Of a DNA stretch of 9,272 nucleotides, positions 1-5,526 are shown one piece after another. Position 1 is the stretch's first letter, and each line of letters starts with the position of its first letter. Source of the stretch: Microscillaceae bacterium (GTDB lineage Bacteria; Bacteroidota; Bacteroidia; Cytophagales; Microscillaceae); contig DMXI01000418.1 in assembly GCA_003483885.1 (NCBI GenBank), forward strand, positions 1-9,272. Reading direction: 5' to 3'. The notes beneath the pieces were generated by a model, which did no database searches, had not been told where the DNA came from, and worked only from the letters and a program-made list of their open reading frames with translations. A program made the translations under genes and the position numbers.

Positions 1-26
1 AATAATTATTTACATAGCACTTCATT

Positions 27-1034
27 ATGAAAATTATTATTCCAATGGCGGGGCGAGGTACTCGTTTGCGTCCTCATACACTTACTGTCCCTAAGCCGTT
101 GATTCCAGTAGCCGGCAAACCTATAGTGCATCGTCTGGTAGAAGATATTGTAAAAGTGTGTGGACAGCCAGTAGAAGAAATTGCCTTTATCATTGGGGCA
201 GATTTTGGAGAAGCAGTAGAACAACAGCTTAAAGAGATTGCGACTTCGGTAGGAGCTAAGGGAGGTATTTGTTACCAAACCGAAAAGCTAGGAACAGCGC
301 ATGCGTTATTATGTGCTAAAGATTATCTGGAGGGTAATGTGGTAGTAGCCTTTGCCGATACATTGTTTAAAGCTGACTTTACGTTGGATAGCAATGCTGA
401 AGCCATTATTTGGACTCAGCAAGTAGCGGATCCGTCTGCTTTTGGGGTGGTAAAGTTAGACGAAAATGGTTATATTACTGACTTTGTAGAGAAACCTAAA
501 ACTTTTGTTTCTGATTTGGCCATTATTGGAATTTATTATTTCCGGGATGGGGCTTTTCTGAGAGACGAAATGCAATATTTGATCGATAATGATATTAAAG
601 ATCGAGGAGAGTATCAAATTACGGACGCCCTAGAAAACATGAAAACCAAAGGGGTGAAGTTTCAAACTGGGCAAGTGACCGAATGGCTGGATTGTGGCAA
701 TAAGAATGCGACAGTACATACCAACCAACGTTACCTGGAGTATATCAAAGACCAGGATTTGGTAGATGCTTCGGCTAAAATTGTTAATTCTATCATAATT
801 CCACCAGTATTTGTTGGACAAAACGTCGAAATTCATAACAGTGTCATAGGTCCACACGTTTCTATAGGCAAAGATTCTAAGGTGGCAGATACGGTTGTCA
901 AAAATACCATTATTCAAGAAGCCTCAGAAATAAGCCAAGCCAATATTACCAATTCAATGATTGGAAACAAGGTGATATATGAAGGCAAATCGGCTGATCT
1001 AAGCATTGGCGATTATAATCAATTGAAAGAATAG
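27..1034 (+). CDS. Sugar-phosphate nucleotidyltransferase with C-terminal left-handed beta-helix
   Basis: This 335-residue cytoplasmic enzyme should join a sugar 1-phosphate to an NTP, giving an NDP-sugar and pyrophosphate. The N-terminal Rossmann-like domain (about 1-240) opens with the family signature G9-R-G-T-R-L-R-P16, followed by P22-K-P24 with the probable catalytic lysine K23. LGTAHA lies at 88-93, the probable metal-binding D111 in ADTLF, EKP at 155-157, GEYQITDA at 194-201, and the second metal Asp D222 in WLDCG. From about 255 to 325, hexapeptide-like I/V-rich repeats indicate a left-handed beta-helix tail, as in GlmU-type or archaeal-type enzymes. The ATG at 27 places the signature at the very N-terminus, as usual for the family. 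It is the first gene of the cluster seen here; in related genomes a dUTPase gene often lies just upstream, outside this window. Base and sugar specificity (dTDP-glucose, GDP-mannose or other) cannot be read from the sequence. Confidence 0.93.
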   Translation: MKIIIPMAGRGTRLRPHTLTVPKPLIPVAGKPIVHRLVEDIVKVCGQPVEEIAFIIGADFGEAVEQQLKEIATSVGAKGGICYQTEKLGTAHALLCAKDYLEGNVVVAFADTLFKADFTLDSNAEAIIWTQQVADPSAFGVVKLDENGYITDFVEKPKTFVSDLAIIGIYYFRDGAFLRDEMQYLIDNDIKDRGEYQITDALENMKTKGVKFQTGQVTEWLDCGNKNATVHTNQRYLEYIKDQDLVDASAKIVNSIIIPPVFVGQNVEIHNSVIGPHVSIGKDSKVADTVVKNTIIQEASEISQANITNSMIGNKVIYEGKSADLSIGDYNQLKE

Positions 1035-1047
1035 TAAGTGTCTTGTG

Positions 1048-1158
1048 CTACCAAACAAATGATTTGAGATAGATAATGTCGTGATAGGCTTGCAAAATGG
1101 ATATATATTCTCATACTATAATTGGACAAAAATCACCTAAAGATCGTTTGTTTGGTAG
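1048..1158 (+). other. Long inverted repeat in the leader of the TPR gene
   Basis: Arms 1048-1065 (CTACCAAACAAATGATTT) and 1141-1158 (AGATCGTTTGTTTGGTAG) pair over 18 positions: 16 Watson-Crick pairs and two G-U wobbles (1060 with 1146, 1064 with 1142). The wobbles exist only in plus-strand RNA; the minus strand would have A-C mismatches. The intervening loop is 75 nt. The structure ends 26 nt before the chosen start of the TPR gene and starts 13 nt after the nucleotidyltransferase stop. No T-run follows the right arm, so a simple intrinsic terminator is unlikely. Function is unknown: a structured leader, RNA-processing site or remnant of an inverted insertion are all possible. Confidence 0.7.
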
Positions 1159-1184
1159 ATAAGTACCTAAAAACCATCAATACT

Positions 1185-2900
1185 ATGAACATAAAAGCTT
1201 TTTATAAACTGCTGGTGTGTGCCGGAGTTTTTACTTTATTGAGTTATGAGTTTTCGCAAGCCCAAGGCGAGCCTAAAGTAGGACGCAAAGATGTAGAGAC
1301 TGACTTTTACTTTACCGATGGGATGAAGTATTTTATCTTGGGAAAATATGACTCTGCACTTGAAAACTTTGAAAAGGCTGCTGAAATCAAAGAGAAAAAT
1401 GCGGGTATTCAACACAAAATTGCGGAGTGTTATTTTAAACTCAAGCAATTTTCGCGTGCCGAATCTTTTGCCCAAAATGCCGTAAAACTCAATGAGTCTA
1501 ATAAATATCACTACGAGCTGTTGGCCAGCATTTATGTAGCCCAATTTAAATACAAGGCTGCCATTAAAGCTTATAAAAAGCTCATGGATAAGGTCCCGAA
1601 TGCCAAGGAATACTATCTGGAGCTTGCCGAACTACACCTGCTACAAAAAGATTTTGGTGATGCCGTAGATGCTTACAATGCTTTTGAAAAAGCGTTTGGC
1701 CTTTCGGAAGACGTAATTTATGCCAAGCAAAAGATTTTTCTTCAACAGGGCAAAATATCGAAAGCTATAGAAGAGGGCAAAAAGTTGGTGAATTTTGCTC
1801 CTGGCGAAACGCGTTACGTAATTGCTTTGGCAGAACTACTGGTAACCAATAACAAAATGACCGAAGCTTTGCCATTGCTTGAGGAGATTACCAAGCAAAA
1901 ACGAGAGCCAGACCCAAGAGTATATTTGTTGCTGGCTAGTATTTACAAAAGCAAAGGCGAAGAAGCCAAAGCGCTTGCCCAACTCAAAAATGCGTTTGCC
2001 GATCCTGAAATCAATGGAGAAGAGAAAGTAAAGCTTTTGGTACAGTATGCCCGTCAGGGAGACAAGATTCAAGTATCGGGAGAGTTGCTGGTATTGGCAA
2101 AAACCGTAGTAGATATGCACCCCGAACAAGCCCAGGCCAATACGATCTACGCCGATATGCTGGCATTACAAAGCAAAAAAAGAGAAGCACTAAGTTATTA
2201 TATCAAAGCTGCTCGCCAAGATAATTCGGTGTTGCAGGTATGGACACAAGTCTTGAGCTTAGAGTCTGACCTGAATTTGCTGGATAGTTTAGCAGTGCAC
2301 TCGGAAGAAGCTTTGGAGACTTTTCCAAATTATGCGTTGTTTTGGTTGTACAATGGTACCGCACTATTGGGCACGGGCCAATACGAAGAAGCTTCAGGTG
2401 CTTTAGATGAAGGCAAAAGACTGAGTTTTAGCAATAAAAATTTACTAAAAGAGTTTAATGCTCGTTTGGGAGATGCTTACAATGGACTCAAACAATACGA
2501 AAAATCAGTAGGTTATTATGAAGAGGTGCTCAAAGAAGACCCCAACCATTCTTACACCTTAAATAATTACAGTTATTTTCTGGCATTGCGCAAAGCAAAT
2601 CTTCCCAAAGCTAAAAAACTCGCTGCCAGATTGGTCAAAAATAATCCGGAGGTAGCTACTTATTTGGATACCTATGGTTGGATATTATACATCGCAAAAA
2701 ATTACAAAGACGCTCGTAAATATTTAGAAAAAGCCGTTGCCAAAAATCCGAGTGGGACTATTTTGGAGCATTACGGAGACGTCTTGTTTAAATTAGGCAA
2801 TACAAGCCAAGCCATTGAACAGTGGCAAAAGGCAAAAAGCAAGGGTGGAACCTCTAAGCTTATCGATAAAAAGATAGCAGATAAGAAGTTGTATGAATAA
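1185..2900 (+). CDS. Secreted tetratricopeptide-repeat protein, partner of the downstream LolB-like lipoprotein
   Basis: An open frame extends upstream to a TTG at 1122, but the ATG at 1185 is the better start: it gives a clear signal peptide (MNIKAFYK, then a hydrophobic core, FSQA) with probable cleavage after A26. The mature protein is almost entirely TPR helices, at least ten repeats, several with the A/G/Y pattern (for example GKYDSALENFEKA near the N-terminus). The C-terminal part carries a recognisable signature: LNNYSYFLA (459-467), DTYGW (495-499), EHYGDVLF (528-535), then IEQWQKA. I remember the same arrangement (LN-GY-LA, DS-GW-Y, HLGEVLW, A-W) in the periplasmic TPR proteins encoded directly before lolB in Pseudomonas. 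The protein is 571 residues from this start and should lie in the periplasm as a scaffold; it has no lipobox. It lies 150 nt after the nucleotidyltransferase, across a structured leader, and 118 nt before the DUF4292 gene. Confidence 0.9.
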   Translation: MNIKAFYKLLVCAGVFTLLSYEFSQAQGEPKVGRKDVETDFYFTDGMKYFILGKYDSALENFEKAAEIKEKNAGIQHKIAECYFKLKQFSRAESFAQNAVKLNESNKYHYELLASIYVAQFKYKAAIKAYKKLMDKVPNAKEYYLELAELHLLQKDFGDAVDAYNAFEKAFGLSEDVIYAKQKIFLQQGKISKAIEEGKKLVNFAPGETRYVIALAELLVTNNKMTEALPLLEEITKQKREPDPRVYLLLASIYKSKGEEAKALAQLKNAFADPEINGEEKVKLLVQYARQGDKIQVSGELLVLAKTVVDMHPEQAQANTIYADMLALQSKKREALSYYIKAARQDNSVLQVWTQVLSLESDLNLLDSLAVHSEEALETFPNYALFWLYNGTALLGTGQYEEASGALDEGKRLSFSNKNLLKEFNARLGDAYNGLKQYEKSVGYYEEVLKEDPNHSYTLNNYSYFLALRKANLPKAKKLAARLVKNNPEVATYLDTYGWILYIAKNYKDARKYLEKAVAKNPSGTILEHYGDVLFKLGNTSQAIEQWQKAKSKGGTSKLIDKKIADKKLYE

Positions 2901-2906
2901 GGGTAG

Positions 2907-2984
2907 TAACCAATAGTACTGGTTAGCAGTCAATGATAAATGAGATAATCGCTCATCATTGACCATTGATCACTCACCATTATA
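2907..2984 (+). repeat. Intergenic hairpins and CATTGAC-type heptamers
   Basis: Two small inverted repeats lie between the TPR and DUF4292 genes. The first is TAACCA (2907-2912) with TGGTTA (2920-2925). The second is GTCAATGA (2929-2936) with TCATTGAC (2956-2963), continued after a 4-nt bulge by TGAG (2941-2944) with CTCA (2952-2955). The right arm begins four contiguous 7-bp units: CATTGAC, CATTGAT, CACTCAC, CATTATA (2957-2984). The left arm contains the same word inverted (GTCAATG, ATAAATG), so the hairpin is made of oppositely oriented heptamers. No T-run follows, so I do not call a terminator. Confidence 0.6.
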
Positions 2985-3018
2985 TTCCACTTTGCGGTAA
3001 AATTTTTAAGAATACACC

Positions 3019-3795
3019 ATGCATATTAGTAAAACCTATCTTATTGGGCTGTTTTTAATTACCAGCCTCACATTGTTTTCCTGTAAAAGTAACAAAACTG
3101 CGCTTGGTACAAAGCACTTGGGTACGCCCTTGGATAGCGTAATGGCCAAAGAAACCAAATTTACTTACCTCAAATCTAAGTTTAAGCTTCATTTTCACGA
3201 TGCTAAAAACGACGTGAAAGCCAAAGTACGCTTACGTTTGAAAAAAGACAGTCTTATTTGGGTATCTATTAGCAAAACCGGGTTTGAGGGGCTGCGAGGA
3301 ATGGTGACTCGAGATTCTATCTATATACTAGATAGAATGAAAAAAGTGTATCGGGTATCAGATTTCAAGACACTAAGTAAAAACTTCAACTTTGAAGTTA
3401 ATTTTGATATTTTACAATCAATGGTTTTGGGTAATATGCCCTTTAGAGGAGCTTCTAAAAGTAAAATTGTACAAAAAGACAAATATTGGCTCATCAAGCA
3501 AAAGCGGAAAATGATCGATATCGAGAATTATGTCAATAACGAAAACCGTAAGCTTGAGCAAGTCTTATTGACTGATATCATTACCAACAACTCCTTGCGC
3601 ATGGTGTATGAAGATTATGCAGCCTACAACGACAAAGTTTTTCCAGGCAAAAGCACCATTACAGTAAAACACCGCCCCAAAAACTCTAACCAAAACCTGA
3701 TTACGTCTATTTCACTCAAGTCACTCAAAGTTGAATTTACCGACGAGCCAGTGAAATTTCCTTTTAGGGTATCAAAGAAATATGCCAGAGAGTAA
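3019..3795 (+). CDS. DUF4292 outer-membrane lipoprotein, LolB-like
   Basis: This 258-residue protein starts with a lipoprotein signal peptide (MHISK, hydrophobic core, lipobox L19-F-S-C22), so C22 should be acylated. Residues after the cysteine (KSNK) show no acidic surface-export signal, which favours a periplasm-facing outer-membrane anchor. The rest matches the Bacteroidota DUF4292 family: KKDSLIWVSISKTGFEGLRG (75-94), then DSIYILDR, VYRV and DILQSMVLGNMPF. This central part lines up well, by eye and from memory, with E. coli LolB (LLLTNPLG, VQLVD, RYTADD, LRQWILGLP), which accepts lipoproteins from LolA and inserts them in the outer membrane. The loop residue of LolB needed for insertion (precursor L89) corresponds to F89 here, with the acylated Cys at 22 in both. 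I infer a LolA/LolB-type fold that binds acyl chains; the cargo could be lipoproteins or another lipid. It is the last gene before a strong terminator. Confidence 0.85.
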   Translation: MHISKTYLIGLFLITSLTLFSCKSNKTALGTKHLGTPLDSVMAKETKFTYLKSKFKLHFHDAKNDVKAKVRLRLKKDSLIWVSISKTGFEGLRGMVTRDSIYILDRMKKVYRVSDFKTLSKNFNFEVNFDILQSMVLGNMPFRGASKSKIVQKDKYWLIKQKRKMIDIENYVNNENRKLEQVLLTDIITNNSLRMVYEDYAAYNDKVFPGKSTITVKHRPKNSNQNLITSISLKSLKVEFTDEPVKFPFRVSKKYARE

Positions 3796-3822
3796 TACTG
3801 GTAAATGTGAAAAATTAACTGT

Positions 3823-3864
3823 AAATCCCTTGAATAAATGCGTATTTGTTCAAGGGATTTTTTT
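3823..3864 (+). terminator. Intrinsic terminator after the DUF4292 gene
   Basis: Left arm AAATCCCTTGAA (3823-3834) pairs perfectly with TTCAAGGGATTT (3849-3860). The stem continues inward through a T3835-G3848 wobble and AAAT/ATTT to a GCGT loop (3840-3843), 17 pairs in total. A run of seven T residues (3858-3864) follows directly on the plus strand. It lies 27 nt after the stop at 3795 and 43 nt before the EnvC-like start, so the latter probably needs its own promoter or readthrough. Confidence 0.92.
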
Positions 3865-3907
3865 GTGTTAACTTGCTGATTGTTAGCAAAATTATATTCT
3901 TTACAAA

Positions 3908-5182
3908 ATGACACGTCAACGCTTTAGCTCCAAAAAATTATGGTTGATATGCACCGTTTGTGTGGCATTGGTTTCTACTACCTTGCTGGTGAATTGGCAG
4001 GCGTATAGCCAAAGGAGTAAAGCTAAAAAAGCGCGGTTGGTGAGGCAAAAGAGAAGCAAATTAAAGCAGCTTCGAAGTAAGATTGTGAACCTTAAGAATG
4101 TAAGCGCAGAGAAAAGCAATCACGTTGGACAACTCAAAGTAATTCGAGAGCAAATCAAAGCTCAGGAAAAATTAGTCATAGAGTTGAAAAGCGAAATTGA
4201 ACTAACCGAAAAAGAGATTGAGCAAATCGCGGTAAAGATTAATGCAACCCAAACCAAGTTAGATACCCTCAAAGTAGCCTATGGGCGTATGCTGCACGTA
4301 TATGCCAAGACCAACTACAGCTACAATCGCCTCAGTATGTTGTTTGCTTCTACTAGTATCAATCAACTCTATCAGCGGATTCAATATCTGAAACAATACA
4401 CCCGAAAACGCAAACAAAAAGCCGAAAAGATACGCCAGCTTAAGGGGCGCTTAATCGCGCAGCGTGATACACTACAAGCTGTAAAAACCGAAAAGGAGGA
4501 ATTATTAACTTCTAAGCTTTCAGAAGGAGATACTTTGCGGACGCTGGAAAAAAAAGAACGGACTTTTATTAAAAAGCTAGTGGCTCAGGAGAAGGGACTG
4601 CGTCGTGGTATTCGTTATGCTCGTCGCAATGTTTCTCGTCTCAATCGCCTGATTGCCGATGTGGTACGAGGCAGAAGCCGCCGGGGGAGACGACGTCGTA
4701 CGGGCGCAGTGGGTAAAGGAAGCAAAAGTGTGTCAAAGGTAAAGCTAAACACTACTGGGAAAAAAAACGCTCAAGGTTTTGCCCAACGTAGGGGGCGCTT
4801 GCCTTACCCAACTCAAGGGGTAATCGTGCGTAAATTTGGAACCTACAAGCACCCGTTGTTCAAAGATGTGAAAATAGACAGCCGTGGGATTGATATTCAA
4901 ACCAAGCGAGGAGCTTCGGTAAAAGCGGTATACAAAGGAAAAGTGTCTACGGTAGCTACCATTCCTGGCATGGGAGGGAAGGTGGTCATGCTTCAGCATG
5001 GTAATTATTTTACAGTATACGCCAAAATGAAAAATGTACGGGTAAAGCCTGGCAAAACGGTGAAAGCTGGACAAACTCTGGGGCAAGTATATACCGCAAA
5101 AGATGGCACTACTCAGCTACAATTCCAAGTCTGGAAAGACAGTCAGTTGTTGAATCCAGCGTATTGGTTGAAACGGAATTAA
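3908..5182 (+). CDS. EnvC-like protein: coiled coil plus degenerate LytM/M23 domain
   Basis: This 424-residue exported protein begins with a signal sequence (basic MTRQRFSSKK, hydrophobic 11-28, likely cleavage near QAYS). Residues about 40-255 are charged, heptad-patterned coiled coil as in EnvC and FtsX-linked activators. A very basic linker follows (R254-G-R-S-R-R-G-R-R-R-R264, then Lys/Gly/Ser-rich to 297). The LytM domain (about 298-424) keeps the fold landmarks KFGTYKHP (309-316), GID (327-329), VKPGKTVKAGQTLG (379-392) and NPAYWL (416-421). Active M23 enzymes bind zinc through HxxxD and HxH. Here the first His is S325, D329 remains, the YAH histidine is K373, and HLH is Q403-L-Q405. 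It should therefore be catalytically dead and act by activating cell-wall amidases during septum splitting, as E. coli EnvC does. The regulated amidase is not in the window. The gene lies after a terminator and faces the flippase gene convergently. Confidence 0.92.
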   Translation: MTRQRFSSKKLWLICTVCVALVSTTLLVNWQAYSQRSKAKKARLVRQKRSKLKQLRSKIVNLKNVSAEKSNHVGQLKVIREQIKAQEKLVIELKSEIELTEKEIEQIAVKINATQTKLDTLKVAYGRMLHVYAKTNYSYNRLSMLFASTSINQLYQRIQYLKQYTRKRKQKAEKIRQLKGRLIAQRDTLQAVKTEKEELLTSKLSEGDTLRTLEKKERTFIKKLVAQEKGLRRGIRYARRNVSRLNRLIADVVRGRSRRGRRRRTGAVGKGSKSVSKVKLNTTGKKNAQGFAQRRGRLPYPTQGVIVRKFGTYKHPLFKDVKIDSRGIDIQTKRGASVKAVYKGKVSTVATIPGMGGKVVMLQHGNYFTVYAKMKNVRVKPGKTVKAGQTLGQVYTAKDGTTQLQFQVWKDSQLLNPAYWLKRN

Positions 5183-5186
5183 ATTA

Positions 5187-5293
5187 AAAATGTAAAACGT
5201 AAAATGGCGCGAAGCAGGGTTAAGTGAAAAGCTAAAAATGAAAAGCTTTTCTGAATTAAAAATGTAAAACGTAAAATTAAAAATGGCGCAATG
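5187..5293 (+). repeat. AAAANNN heptamer array in the convergent gap
   Basis: The sequence directly after the EnvC-like stop reads largely as 7-bp units: AAAATGT, AAAACGT, AAAATGG, CGCGAAG (5187-5214), then TTAAGTG, AAAAGCT, AAAAATG, AAAAGCT (5220-5247), then AAAATGT, AAAACGT, AAAATTA, AAAATGG, CGCAATG (5259-5293). A 24-nt segment at 5182-5205 is repeated exactly at 5254-5277. TTAAGTG-AAAAG recurs at 5351-5362, followed by GGCGCGAAGCGG, a third copy of the GGCGC word (5206, 5285, 5365). GAAAAGC (5226-5232) and GCTTTTC (5245-5251) can pair, but no T-run follows. No coding potential is seen. Confidence 0.75.
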
Positions 5294-5296
5294 CGT

Positions 5297-5345
5297 CTCT
5301 CTATCGAGTCCAGAGAGTTCCCTCCTGCTTAGGAGGGCTAGGGTG
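5297..5345. repeat. REP-like palindrome pair
   Basis: Two adjacent hairpins lie mid-gap: CTCTCT (5297-5302) with AGAGAG (5312-5317), and CCCTCCT (5320-5326) with AGGAGGG (5331-5337) around a GCTT loop. The second is followed by the G-rich tail CTAGGGTGG. This palindrome-plus-GGG-tail layout resembles short repetitive extragenic elements I associate with Bacteroidota genomes; a related copy starts at 9255. It could also serve as a bidirectional stop between the convergent genes, but the T-run is weak. Confidence 0.55.
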
Positions 5346-5388
5346 GTATTTTAAGTGAAAAGTTGGCGCGAAGCGGATATAATTGATC

Positions 5389-5409
5389 AATTTATAATTC
5401 ATAATTGGC
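5389..5409 (+). repeat. AATTCAT heptamers
   Basis: Three contiguous 7-bp units, AATTTAT, AATTCAT and AATTGGC, with a partly matching AATTGATC just before (5381). Next to it, 5412-5429 (TCATATTTGCAAAATAGA) matches 9149-9166 at 16 of 18 positions. Confidence 0.5.
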
Positions 5410-5452
5410 TATCATATTTGCAAAATAGAGAAGTTTCCGCTGCGCATCGCGA

Positions 5453-5503
5453 AACAATAGAACAATAAGCCGAAGGCGTAACAATAGAGCAATGAAACAA
5501 TAA
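5453..5503 (+). repeat. AACAATAG octamer array
   Basis: Units of 8 bp: AACAATAG, AACAATAA, GCCGAAGG (5453-5476), a CGT spacer, then AACAATAG, AGCAATGA, AACAATAA (5480-5503). A G+C-rich octamer is embedded among the A-rich ones. It ends 23 nt from the flippase stop codon, so it would lie in the 3' untranslated part of the flippase mRNA. GTTTC (5433-5437) and GAAAC (5451-5455) flank a GC-rich palindromic core just before it. Confidence 0.7.
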
Positions 5504-5526
5504 AAAAGGAATCAAAAATCAATAAA

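Noticed and set aside
1117..1124. TATAATTG as a Bacteroidota -7 element (TAnnTTTG) for the TPR gene
   Set aside because: One mismatch, and no TTG at the usual distance upstream (nearest is about 24 nt away); too weak to list as a promoter.
1122..1184. Upstream extension of the TPR reading frame to a TTG start
   Set aside because: It would bury the signal peptide 21 residues inside the protein and overlaps the right arm of the leader inverted repeat; the ATG at 1185 gives a standard signal peptide.
3892..3907. Promoter (TATATTCT) just before the EnvC-like start
   Set aside because: It matches only part of the TAnnTTTG consensus and would place the transcript start almost on the ATG; not strong enough to call.
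4745..5086. 113-codon minus-strand open frame inside the EnvC-like gene
   Set aside because: It overlaps the conserved LytM domain and its translation lacks domain-like features; shadow frame.
5226..5251. GAAAAGC/GCTTTTC hairpin as a terminator of the EnvC-like gene
   Set aside because: A 12-nt loop, only two G-C rich positions in the core, and no following T-run; it is explained by the AAAAGCT heptamers.
5433..5455. GTTTC/GAAAC palindromic zone as a terminator for the flippase
   Set aside because: The stem is short with a bulge, no T-run follows on the minus strand, and part of it belongs to the octamer array.
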